Of a stretch of 32,632 bases of DNA, positions 14,779 to 22,973 are shown piece by piece. The position numbers and the translations under genes were made by a program. The stretch is from contig JBPYCQ010000021.1 of NCBI GenBank assembly GCA_051846895.1, positions 1 through 32,632 of the forward strand, written 5' to 3'. The notes under the pieces are model-generated. The model was not told where the DNA came from. It made no database searches and was given only the letters and a program-made list of their open reading frames with translations. Source of the stretch: CALKAL01 sp051846895 (lineage in GTDB: Bacteria; Bacillota; Bacilli; Bacillales; Alkalibacillaceae). Within the stretch, counting starts at the first letter, position 1, and each line of letters starts with the position of its first letter.

Positions 14779-14797
14779 GGAATATTATGTTAATATA
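14779..14797 (+). promoter_or_regulatory. Extended -10 promoter element
   Basis: GGAATATTATGTTAATATA, with the extended -10 TG-T-TAATAT, lies about 34 nt before the start of the gene at 14831, inside the gap after paiA. Confidence 0.6.
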
Positions 14798-14830
14798 TAT
14801 TTATAAAGTCTTTCATAAAAGGGGATTGCA

Positions 14831-15370
14831 ATGAAATTTAATAATAAACTTTTAAAGAAAGTGATGAAATACATAGGGATGCTTTTAATTATTGCTGGAA
14901 TTGGCTACGGTTTTGCTTATATCAATTCTCCTACTGATAACTCTGAACTTGAAGTTGTTGCGATATATACTGGAACTAACGAAAATGACGATGCTGTTAT
15001 TAAAGTCCCCTTTGAAATTGATTTAGATAAAAAGCCAATTTTTACGGAACAAATGAAGCTAGATGTTGACTGGACCCGCGGATGGAAATTAGAATCTTAC
15101 AATTTAAAAACAGACGGTGAGTTTAATAAAAATGACTTAAAATTAGACAGTATCCAAAGTGCAGAACTGATAGTTGATACTGAGGAACACCTAGATCAAA
15201 ATGGTTATGTTGAAGGGTATCTCATATTTACTTCTGAGGATGTAGATGCACTAAGAGATATGGAGCGATCATCTGTGGGATTCACTCTACGTTATGATAG
15301 CTTTGTTAAAACGTTTCAAATTAGTGATTCTACAGGATGGTCCAATGAGAGGATTTCTGTATTAAACTAG
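14831..15370 (+). CDS. Membrane-anchored extracytoplasmic protein, 179 aa
   Basis: A basic N-terminus and one membrane helix (YIGMLLIIAGIGYGFAYI, about residues 14-31) are followed by an exported, acidic, beta-rich domain of about 145 residues (VVAIYTGTNENDDAVIKVPF, then VEGYLIFTSEDVDALR and SVGFTLRYDSFVKTFQI). No cysteine or catalytic motif is seen. AAAGGGG precedes the ATG, and an extended -10 promoter lies upstream. I do not recognise the family. The next gene, a small basic membrane protein, follows after 39 nt. Confidence 0.78.
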   Translation: MKFNNKLLKKVMKYIGMLLIIAGIGYGFAYINSPTDNSELEVVAIYTGTNENDDAVIKVPFEIDLDKKPIFTEQMKLDVDWTRGWKLESYNLKTDGEFNKNDLKLDSIQSAELIVDTEEHLDQNGYVEGYLIFTSEDVDALRDMERSSVGFTLRYDSFVKTFQISDSTGWSNERISVLN

Positions 15371-15409
15371 TAAAGAAACTGGCTTACAGGTAAATAGGAG
15401 GCGACCTAT

Positions 15410-15595
15410 TTGAAAGAATGGTGGAAGAGAAAGAAAGCAAAAACTAGAAAAAGCAAAAAAGGTAATGATAAATACACGTTTTGGGACTTTATGCTAGATG
15501 TACTATTATGGCTTCCTGAATTATTTCTATTACCGTTCAGGATTATTTTCTGGATATTAAGAGGACTAACTAGAAATGTGTTTGATTGGTTTTAA
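15410..15595 (+). CDS. Small basic membrane-associated protein, 61 aa
   Basis: The TTG start follows AGGAGGCGACC. A very basic N-terminus (KEWWKRKKAKTRKSKKG) is followed by an aromatic hydrophobic segment with one or two helices (FWDFMLDVLLWLPELFLLPF, then RIIFWILRGL). This resembles the short lysine-rich YqzM- or YjcZ-like membrane peptides of Bacillaceae, but no family is assigned. The stop codon overlaps the first base of the terminator stem. Confidence 0.7.
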   Translation: MKEWWKRKKAKTRKSKKGNDKYTFWDFMLDVLLWLPELFLLPFRIIFWILRGLTRNVFDWF

Positions 15596-15620
15596 AAGCT
15601 TGGGAGCACCCAAGCTTTTT
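15594..15620 (+). terminator. Rho-independent terminator
   Basis: A perfect 11-bp stem AAAAGCTTGGG/CCCAAGCTTTT with loop AGCA and trailing Ts. It begins at the stop codon of the small protein gene. Confidence 0.92.
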
Positions 15621-15712
15621 AAAATGGAATTTTTTCCGTCTCTAGCTATTTAATAGTTTATCTGATTAAATGATTAAAGAAGAACTTTTTTAGTAAAAAG
15701 GAGGCAGCACAA

Positions 15713-17176
15713 GTGACGAATCCAAAGCTAATAGAACTCGAAGAATTTGTAGTAGAAGCTTCGATTGTTCAATTACAAGAAAAACTATCAACAGGAGAGC
15801 TATCATCAAGAGAACTTGTTTTATTTTATTTAGACCGAATTGCACGATTAGATCAGGACGGGCCTAAAATAAATTCATTTGTTGAAATTAATCCAGATGC
15901 ACTTTTTATTGCTGAGGCAATGGATCAAGAACGTAAAGAAAAAGGTGCCCGTGGTCCGCTGCACGGGATTCCTATTGTTTTGAAAGATAATATTGATACG
16001 GGAGATAAAATGCATACGACAGCTGGGTCATTGGCGTTAAAAGACCACGTGGCAAAACGAGATTCAGAGGTTGCTAGAAGGCTACGTGAGGCAGGAGCTA
16101 TCATTCTCGGAAAAGCGAATTTAACCGAGTGGGCGAATTTCATGACACAGGGCATGCCGAACGGATATAGCTCAAGAGGTGGGCAAGTACTAAATCCGTA
16201 CGGCCCTGGAGAAATGGACACTGGTGGCTCGAGTTCGGGCTCTGGTGCCGCTGTAGCAGCTAATTTCGTGACTGTCTCAATTGGCACGGAAACATCAGGG
16301 TCAATTCTAAGCCCTGCCAGCCAGCACTCGTTAGTTGGGATTAAGCCGACAGTCGACACAGTCAGTCGTAGTGGCATTATCCCGATTTCGCATACGCAAG
16401 ACACAGCAGGACCACTTGCAAAATCTGTGAGTGATGCCGTGTACGTTTTTCAGGCCATCATCGGGGAAGATGAGAGAGAGGCTGCGACAAGAAAAGCGAG
16501 CGAATTTTTTAATATAGACTTGGCATCATACCTAAAAGCTGATGGATTAAAAGGAAAGAAAATCGGCATTGCGCGTGAAATATATTTTGAATACATTGAT
16601 GAGGAAAAACAAGACTTGTTGAACGAGGCGATCCAAGTGTTAGAAAGCCAAGGCGCAACAGTCGTTGACGTGACGATTCCAACAGCAAAACATCAATGGA
16701 ACATCGGAGTCATGGTCCATGAGTTTAAAAATGGGGTAAATGCTTACCTTAAAACAGCCGATGATGTTGATGTGCGCACGTTTGAAGATATCATTGAGTT
16801 TCATAATCAAAATGAAGACGTGATGCTGAAGTACGGTCAGACGTTGTTTTTAGAAGCGGAGAAAACATCCGGAAAATTAAATGATCCTGCTTACTTGAAA
16901 GAACTACTAGAAGATCAGTATTTAGCGAAAGAACAAGGCATTGATTATACATTAGAAGAAAACGAGCTGGATGCGATTGTATTTCCTAACAATGTTGGTT
17001 CAGGAATCCCAGCAAAGGCCGGATATCCTTCAATTACAGTACCAGCAGGGGCAACCGAAAAAGGTGAACCAGTGGGCATTACATTTACAGGAACGGCATT
17101 TAGTGAACCGACATTAATAGAAATCGCTTATGGTTATGAGCAGGCGTCGAAGAGGAGAGTCGTGCCGAAGATATAG
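15713..17176 (+). CDS. Amidase (amidase signature family)
   Basis: A 487-aa amidase-signature hydrolase. The Ser-cisSer-Lys triad is visible: Lys91 in GIPIVLKDNID, the cis-Ser near residue 173 in GGSSSGSGAAVAA, and the nucleophile Ser197 in GTETSGSILSPAS. Such enzymes hydrolyse amide bonds of small molecules. GatA is unlikely, because no gatC or gatB adjoins and the C-terminus (GVGYEQ-type, here YGYEQASKRR) matches stand-alone amidases. There is no signal peptide. A GTG start follows AAAGGAGGC. It is transcribed alone, with terminators at 15594 and 17217 on either side. The substrate is unknown. Confidence 0.93.
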   Translation: MTNPKLIELEEFVVEASIVQLQEKLSTGELSSRELVLFYLDRIARLDQDGPKINSFVEINPDALFIAEAMDQERKEKGARGPLHGIPIVLKDNIDTGDKMHTTAGSLALKDHVAKRDSEVARRLREAGAIILGKANLTEWANFMTQGMPNGYSSRGGQVLNPYGPGEMDTGGSSSGSGAAVAANFVTVSIGTETSGSILSPASQHSLVGIKPTVDTVSRSGIIPISHTQDTAGPLAKSVSDAVYVFQAIIGEDEREAATRKASEFFNIDLASYLKADGLKGKKIGIAREIYFEYIDEEKQDLLNEAIQVLESQGATVVDVTIPTAKHQWNIGVMVHEFKNGVNAYLKTADDVDVRTFEDIIEFHNQNEDVMLKYGQTLFLEAEKTSGKLNDPAYLKELLEDQYLAKEQGIDYTLEENELDAIVFPNNVGSGIPAKAGYPSITVPAGATEKGEPVGITFTGTAFSEPTLIEIAYGYEQASKRRVVPKI

Positions 17177-17216
17177 GAAGACAGTCTTTATTCCTTTTAT
17201 AAAAGAGTTCACTGAT

Positions 17217-17254
17217 AATAACGGACTTCTACTTTTTTGGAAGTCCGTTATTTT
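17217..17254 (+). terminator. Rho-independent terminator after the amidase
   Basis: A perfect 13-bp stem AATAACGGACTTC (17217-17229) and GAAGTCCGTTATT (17240-17252), with a T-rich loop and trailing Ts. Confidence 0.92.
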
Positions 17255-17428
17255 ATTAATAGAATAAGTTAATACGTCCTCAAATTTCCCATAAGTTTAA
17301 ATTTCCCTCTATTCCTTGACATGCATTACTTTTTTCACGAAAAATTTATATTATTCAATTAAATATCGACAACCTTCTGAAGCTATATTAAAATAATAAG
17401 ATATATGGTAAATTTAGGGGGAGAGAAA

Positions 17429-18267
17429 GTGAAAAAATTATTGCATCAGGACTAATCATTGGAGGAATACTTTTATCTGGCTGCTCAGTCAATGTCACAG
17501 AAAACGAAGACGGCAGTGCAACAATCGATGTAGATGTGGAAAGGGAAGAACAGGTTTTAAGAAAAGCCAGTGAGGTTAATGCGGTAGGTGAACCAATCCC
17601 ATTTGATGAGTTTGACATTTTAGAAAACGATACCGAAGCTTATCAAAATCGACCTTTTGAAAATGTACCTGTACATATTGATTATATCGAAAGACACTCA
17701 GATCATTCTATAATCAGAGCAATCGGGTTATCTACTTATTTTGTTTTATTAATAGATAGTAGTGATATCGATTTAGAGGTTGGAGATCATGGCTATTTAT
17801 CAGGTGTCGTAGCAAGTGATGTTGACATGTCTTATACAGCTTTAGGTAATATCGTCAAAGGTGCTTTTAAAAACTTTGATAAAATTAGTGAAATGGAATA
17901 TCATAACCCGAATTTAACGGAACACGGAATTAATCAAACAAAATCTAATGCTGTTGTTGAAGGAACTGTAGAAAGCATTTTAGCTGGAGATAATTTTACT
18001 GTTGTTTACTATGATTATAATGTAACAGGAGATTACTCGGATTTCGCAATGTTTACTGTTAAGCAAGATGGAAAAGAAATCGAACCGGTCCATTACTCTA
18101 ATGTTGGTTTACATGAAAAACTAGATGAATATAATGAAATATTTGTTGACTTGGATGTCACGAAGCCATTTGAAATTGAAATAAGAGACACGCTTTCAAT
18201 GTCTGAAGAAAGAGACTTTACGGAAGAAGAATTAGCACCATTAATATTTCAATTTAATGGACTTTAA
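17429..18267 (+). pseudogene. Lipoprotein gene with apparent frameshift in an A-run
   Basis: AGGGGGGAGAG and GTG 17429 give GTG AAA AAA, after which this frame stops within six codons. One extra A in the run at 17432-17437 would give MKKIIASGLIIGGILLSGC, a perfect lipoprotein signal (Cys codon at 17482-17484), continuing in an open frame to 18267. The downstream frame is long and intact: SVNVTENEDGSATIDVDVER, then a roughly 240-residue acidic beta-rich domain with FTVKQDGKEI and ELAPLIFQFNGL. A homopolymer slip, either a real phase-variable change or a sequencing error, is the likely cause. Without the signal, translation would need an internal start. The family is unknown. Confidence 0.72.
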
Positions 18268-18277
18268 AGATTAAATG

Positions 18278-18307
18278 ACCTCGTCTTTTAAAGGCGAGGT
18301 TTTTTTA
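18278..18307 (+). terminator. Rho-independent terminator
   Basis: An 8-bp stem ACCTCGTC/GGCGAGGT with one G-U pair and a 7-nt loop is followed by seven Ts. Confidence 0.9.
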
Positions 18308-18510
18308 TGGAGAAAATGTACGCAAGCTCTAAAATTAGCTCAAAGATGAAATTAAATTTTACTCAATTATTACATAAATTGAAACTGTTATTAATATTAT
18401 CTTCTTAAGAAGACTGTCTAGTTTTTGTAGAAAAGAGGATGGAATTTCAACCCTAACAGTATCCATGCTGAAACATACAGTCATTCTATTTTCTTAAGGG
18501 GGGAAGAACA

Positions 18511-19914
18511 TTGACGAAGAGTCGATGGTTTAGTGGTCGATTTTTGTTAAGTGTGTTGGCGGTGCTCATCTTGATGTTTGTTGTAGCATGTGCGCCAGAT
18601 GAAGCGCCAATTGATGATGGTAGTGAGTCAAATGATGAACCAGAGGAACAAGAAGATACAAATGATGAACCAAATGAAGAAGACAATGCGTCTAGTGACG
18701 GTGAAATAAGTGGAAAACTTGAAATCCAATACTTTGTTGGTGGTTATGGTGATGCTTGGTGGAAAGATGTGATAGCTGATTTCCAGGAAGCTTATCCTGA
18801 TGTATAAATTGTAGAACATGCAGGGCCAAATATTAATGAAGAAATGCGCTCGCGCTGGGTTTCAGGAAATCCACCTGATGTCGTTTACATCGATGGAGCA
18901 GGTTCAAGTGAAACGCAAATGGTAGAAGACGGGCAACTCATGAATTTAACGGAGTGGGCTCAGACGCTAACACTTGAGGATGGGTCCCCATTATTAGAAA
19001 ACTTTATCGCAGAGCCATCTACATACGATGGTGAGCTTTATAGTTTACCGTTAGTGTTCGATGCGTGGGGAACGTGGTACAACAAGGCGATGTTTGAAGA
19101 AAACGGCTATGAGGTGCCGACTGATTTTGAAAGCTTCATGACGACGATGGAAGAGATCCAAGCTGGTGAAGATATCGCGCCGTTTGTCACAACTGGACAG
19201 TATCCATATTACTTCTCACGTGGCATGCTGTATCCAGCGTTTGCATCTTATGGTGGAAATGAATTGTTAGCAGATATTATCACAGGGGCTGAAGGTGCAT
19301 GGGAGACGCCTGAAGCAAAAGAAATTATGGAAAATGTACAGCGCATGGTAGAAGCAGGCTTCGTTGATTCAGGAGTTGGTGCTTATAACCATACGCAGTC
19401 ACAAATGAACTTTTTACTAGGCGATAATGCGTTTATCCCAGTAGGTTTCTGGTTGCCAAATGAAATGGCGAACGATACACCTGATGGCTTCCAGTTCGGC
19501 TATATTCCTTCGCCGATGAATCCAGAGGGCGAGCCAATGGCAATTGTTCCGGACCTACGTCCACTGGCGATTGCAGAAGAAGCGGAAAATCCTGAAGCGG
19601 CAAAAGCCTTCGTTGAGTTCGTCTTCACAAGAGAATACGCGCAGCTGTTCTCAGGATATACAGGCGCGATTATGAACATCCAAGGAGTCGACTTATCCGA
19701 AAATCCTGATGTACCTGATTACTTAATAGAAGCAAACGAAATGATCAATGACCCTGAGCAAGTCCAGATTTACTATATGCCTCATCCAATGAGTGCCGAT
19801 TTAGAAACGCCGATTAGTGATGCGCTAGTGTCGCTGCTTTTAGGCAATATGACGGCTGAAGAGTTTATTCAAGAAGCAGAAAAAGCCGCAGCGAATTATC
19901 GTAACAGTCAGTAA
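18511..19914 (+). pseudogene. Sugar ABC transporter substrate-binding protein, nonsense mutation
   Basis: A TTG start follows AAGGGGGGAAG. The lipoprotein signal ends at Cys27 (VVAC). An acidic linker then leads to a type 1 solute-binding fold of carbohydrate ABC importers (IQYFVGGYGDAWWKDVIADF, YNKAMFEENGYEVPTDFESF, AKAFVEFVFTREYAQLFSG). The frame is interrupted by TAA at 18805-18807, after AYPDV, and then continues unbroken as IVEHAGPNINEEMRSRW to 19914. One base change from AAA, CAA or GAA would restore about 467 aa. Two permeases follow. No ATPase is encoded, as usual where a shared MsmX-type ATPase serves the importer. The ligand is unknown. Confidence 0.9.
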
Positions 19915-19948
19915 TGTGAGCTAACTATGTGGGATGTAGAATGGGCGA

Positions 19949-20066
19949 TTTGCCGAAACGGTCGTGCGAGTGACCGAAACGTGAGTGCAAGTAACCAAGA
20001 TGGCGAGTTAAGTGACCGAAACGGGAGCTTAAGTGACCAAAACGTGCGCTCCAAGTCGCCAAAAAG
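19949..20066 (+). repeat. Third 21-nt-period intergenic array (GTGACCGAAAC type)
   Basis: Six cores related to GTGACCGAAAC start at 19949, 19970, 19991, 20012, 20033 and 20055. The spacing is 21 nt four times and 22 nt once. The core sequence is unrelated to the TTACTCAACTCA arrays, but the period is the same. It lies in the 255-nt gap between the binding-protein gene and the first permease of an otherwise tight operon, and its frame is open but not plausibly part of the permease. Confidence 0.85.
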
Positions 20067-20169
20067 TCCGCACAACCGTCCAAAACCACCCGCAACCAAT
20101 TGGCCATACGCAGCAAAAATCTACATCCCATATAGTTCTTTAATACTCTTTTTGAAAAGAGTGATTCTG

Positions 20170-21063
20170 ATGGTCCAAAGTAAAAAGCAAAAATACATAT
20201 TTTTAGCGTTTTGTTTAGTTCCGACTTTTATCATGTTCGCGATCTTCACACTTTACCCTCTATTCAACGGACTATACTTTTCATTTTTCGAATGGTCGGG
20301 AGCTTCACAGACGCGTGAATTTGTCGGCTTTGATAATTATAAGCGCTTATTTAACGACGAAATCATTCCAAGAACGATTTGGCATGACTACTTCCTCGTT
20401 GTAACAAAAGTGATTGGGATTATGGCAATCGCCCTCTATGTTGCGGTTGCCCTCATGCAACTTAAAATAAAAGAAGCGCCGTTTTATCGCATTGTCTTCT
20501 TCTTTCCAAATATTATGTCAGTCGTCGTCATTGGAATCTTATGGACATTCATATTCAATCCGAGCTTGGGACTTATCAATTCTGGTCTAGAAATTATTGG
20601 CCTTGAAAGCTGGGCACGCCCGTGGCTCGGTGATGAAAAATGGGCGCTGCCAAGCTTAGTGCTTCCATCTGTTTGGGCAGGGATAGGCCTGTTCATGCTG
20701 CTACTTATGGGTGGCATTGCGAATATATCAAAAAGTAATTACGAAGCGGCACAAATCGATGGCGCATCCGAATGGCAGCAGTTCTGGCACGTGACGTTAC
20801 CACTCATCTGGCCACAAATAAAAATTTCGATTCTATATATCGTCATCACAACATTAAATGGTTCATTCATCATCGTACAAGTGATGACAGGTGGAGGACC
20901 GAACAATGCGACACACGTAATGGGATCGTATTTATACCAACACGCCTTCCAGCAGTACAACTTCGGCTATGGCGCGACCATTGGTGTGATGATTTTAGTG
21001 CTTTCATTAATTACGGTGCTAATCTTACAGTTTTTATTAAGACGGGAAAAAGTAGAGTATTAG
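20170..21063 (+). CDS. Sugar ABC transporter permease (MalF/UgpA type)
   Basis: A 297-aa inner-membrane permease with six predicted helices, starting at IFLAFCLVPTFIMFAIFTLY. The cytoplasmic EAA loop that docks the ATPase reads EAAQIDGASEWQQFWHVTLP, in the expected C-terminal position. The ATG at 20170 is chosen because the protein then has the family's usual start; the same frame is open through the upstream repeat array, but that part looks like repeat sequence, not protein. No strong ribosome binding site is seen. ACTCTTTT-TG-AAAAGAGT just upstream (about 20145-20162) forms a small hairpin that may limit translation. Partner of the next permease. Confidence 0.9.
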   Translation: MVQSKKQKYIFLAFCLVPTFIMFAIFTLYPLFNGLYFSFFEWSGASQTREFVGFDNYKRLFNDEIIPRTIWHDYFLVVTKVIGIMAIALYVAVALMQLKIKEAPFYRIVFFFPNIMSVVVIGILWTFIFNPSLGLINSGLEIIGLESWARPWLGDEKWALPSLVLPSVWAGIGLFMLLLMGGIANISKSNYEAAQIDGASEWQQFWHVTLPLIWPQIKISILYIVITTLNGSFIIVQVMTGGGPNNATHVMGSYLYQHAFQQYNFGYGATIGVMILVLSLITVLILQFLLRREKVEY

Positions 21064-21078
21064 AAAGGAGGATGGCGC

Positions 21079-21921
21079 ATGAAGCGGACAGTTGGTGAAA
21101 TGCTCGTTAGGTCAGGGATACGGATTCCGTTGATCATCTGGTCGTTAGCTGTTTTGTATCCGATCTTTTGGATGTTTCTCGGTGCATTTAAATCAAATGC
21201 CGAAATTTACGCTGACCCGTGGGGATTCCCTGCGTCGTTTAACTTTGATAACTTTGTTACGGCATGGACGGAATATAATCTAAACACGAGTATTTTCAAT
21301 AGTTTAATCGTGACCGCTTTCGGTGCGATCCTTTGCTTAGTATTAGCGGTGCCCACTGCTTATGCCCTTGAGCGCGTGCGGTTCAAAGGGAGCCAGGCAC
21401 TCTTTACATTATACATATCCGCGATGATGATCCCGATGGTGTTAGGCTGGATTCCGCTATTTTTCCTATTGCATCAGTTAAATCTACTTGATAATATTTT
21501 CGGCTTAGGCATTGTTTACGCCATCTCGCAGCTACCATTTACCATCTTTGTCCTAACGAGTTTCATAGGAACAATTCCGAAGTCATTAGAAGAATCAGCT
21601 GCCATTGATGGGATGTCCCCATACGGAGTCCTTTGGAAAATTGTCACACCACTTACGACATCAGGCATTATAACCGTGACGATCATGAACGCCATCCAGT
21701 TTTGGAACGAATATTTCATGGCACTGATCTTCCTTCAATCGAGTGAAAATTACACGCTCGCTCTAGCTATTGATTTCATTAGTAATGAAGCCCAATATAC
21801 GAATGCATGGGGTGTGCTCTTTGCAAGTCTTGCGATAGCGATTATTCCGGTGATTATTTTATACGCCATCTTCCAAAGACGCATTTCACAAGGTATGACA
21901 GAAGGGGCGATTAAGGGATAA
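21079..21921 (+). CDS. Sugar ABC transporter permease (MalG/UgpE type)
   Basis: A 280-aa second permease of the importer, with six helices and the EAA loop EESAAIDGMSPYGVLWKIVT. AAAGGAGG just after the first permease stop gives strong coupling: a 15-nt gap. It would form the heterodimeric channel with the product of the upstream gene. Because the cognate binding protein is disrupted, the transporter is probably inactive in this strain unless read-through or a second binding protein serves it. Confidence 0.93.
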   Translation: MKRTVGEMLVRSGIRIPLIIWSLAVLYPIFWMFLGAFKSNAEIYADPWGFPASFNFDNFVTAWTEYNLNTSIFNSLIVTAFGAILCLVLAVPTAYALERVRFKGSQALFTLYISAMMIPMVLGWIPLFFLLHQLNLLDNIFGLGIVYAISQLPFTIFVLTSFIGTIPKSLEESAAIDGMSPYGVLWKIVTPLTTSGIITVTIMNAIQFWNEYFMALIFLQSSENYTLALAIDFISNEAQYTNAWGVLFASLAIAIIPVIILYAIFQRRISQGMTEGAIKG

Positions 21922-21936
21922 ATTGAAGAGAAAAAA

Positions 21937-21972
21937 GGAGGAAGACATTGTTAACCAGTGTCTTCCTTTCTC
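21937..21972 (+). terminator. Terminator of the ABC transporter operon
   Basis: The stem AGGAAGACA (21939-21947) pairs with TGTCTTCCT (21959-21967), extended by G-U pairs, and is followed by TTCTC. The T-tail is weak. Confidence 0.75.
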
Positions 21973-22027
21973 ATCTTGACAAAAAGCCCAATTCGTTTTA
22001 TGATTAATTCTGTCGCAAAAGACACAT

Positions 22028-22111
22028 GCCGGTGTGGCGGAATTGGCAGACGCGCGGGACTCAAAATCCCGTTCCCCCTGGGGAGTGTCGGTTCGACCCC
22101 GACCACCGGTA
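22028..22111 (+). tRNA. tRNA-Leu (CAA)
   Basis: An 84-nt class II tRNA with acceptor GCCGGTG/CACCGGT (terminal G-U pair), long variable arm (CGTTCCCCCTGGGGAGTG), anticodon CAA (ACTCAAAAT) and the T-arm GGTTCGACCCC. No CCA is encoded. It stands alone, and a defence gene block begins about 0.9 kb downstream, so it may be an island boundary. Confidence 0.95.
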
Positions 22112-22135
22112 TATATAAGTAATTAATAAGACGAT

Positions 22136-22180
22136 AAAACACTCACAAATTTTTGTTAGATCAATTTTGTGGGTGTTTTT
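22136..22180 (+). terminator. Terminator of tRNA-Leu
   Basis: AAAACACTCACAAA (22136-22149) pairs with TTTTGTGGGTGTTTT (about 22165-22179), with G-U pairs, around a loop of about 15 nt, and is followed by Ts. Confidence 0.82.
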
Positions 22181-22189
22181 GTTTTGCGG

Positions 22190-22973
22190 AAAAAAGCTTG
22201 AAGGGTTGCAAATAAAATTATTTTATCTATTTTATACACAAGGATTTTTAGCTGATATTATGGTTATAAAGTTATTATCAAGAGGAGAGAGAAGTTTGCC
22301 AAGTAAAATAACAATTCAACTGGTAAGGAAAGCATCTGGGAGCGAGGATATAAATTACTAGTAGATGACTAAAGGGTAGAGATATGTATTAATTAGATAT
22401 GAATTTCCGAAACATCCTGTTAAATTTGATATATCAAAGTATACTTTGGAAAGTAAAAGTTCTCTATTTATGTTTACAATACTATTCAGATATATAATGC
22501 CATTAGATCAGTGTTAGATAACTTAATCAATATATCTATAAAAACATGTGTCTATATAATTAGTTTAGAATCAAAAGAATTTAATCAGAGTAGTGAGGAC
22601 ATTGTGCTATCTTAGAAATTTAAGTTATAGTTATTAACATAGGATAATTCTGTTTTGACTTAATCAAAATTCATACAGTTGCAGTGTTATCAATTATCAT
22701 CGAACAAGTGATGACTAACAAAATTTGTTGACCATCTCACCGGCAGTGTATTATCTGTATAATGATAACTATGTATGCAGGTCATAGATTTAATTTTTCC
22801 CGTTAACTTCGTAAAGTTATATAAGTTATTAAAGATTAGGATTTATCCAATTCCGTTTTTTGTTTTTTAGATTATTTTCACAAATTGTTCCTAGTTTTAA
22901 ATACAAGTAAGTTGCTGTAAAATAAGAATGATAATAGAGTTCAATATAGATGCGAAATGGTGAGGGTAATCAA
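22190..22973. other. Long AT-rich intergenic region before the defence island
   Basis: No convincing gene lies in these roughly 780 nt. A short frame, TTG 22296 after AGAGGAGAG (MPSKITIQLVRKASGSEDIN), stops after about 21 codons and may be a gene remnant. TTGACC (22728-22733) and TATAAT (22758-22763) are 24 bp apart, too far for a normal promoter; TATTAT at 22749 is a nearer -10 candidate. Such a gap between a tRNA and a defence block may be the scar of lost integrase or other mobile genes. Confidence 0.45.

Noticed and set aside
15713..17176. GatA subunit of the tRNA amidotransferase
   Set aside because: No gatB or gatC adjoins, the gene is flanked by terminators, and the C-terminal half fits stand-alone amidases better.
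19927..20169. N-terminal extension of the first permease
   Set aside because: The frame is open but encodes a repeat-derived hydrophilic stretch; the family start matches ATG 20170.
20772..21098. Overlapping open frame inside the permease gene
   Set aside because: It is an alternative frame of a well-supported gene and has no separate ribosome binding site.
22167..22361. 64-codon open frame after tRNA-Leu
   Set aside because: It begins inside the tRNA terminator, has no ribosome binding site at its first ATG and shows no known features.
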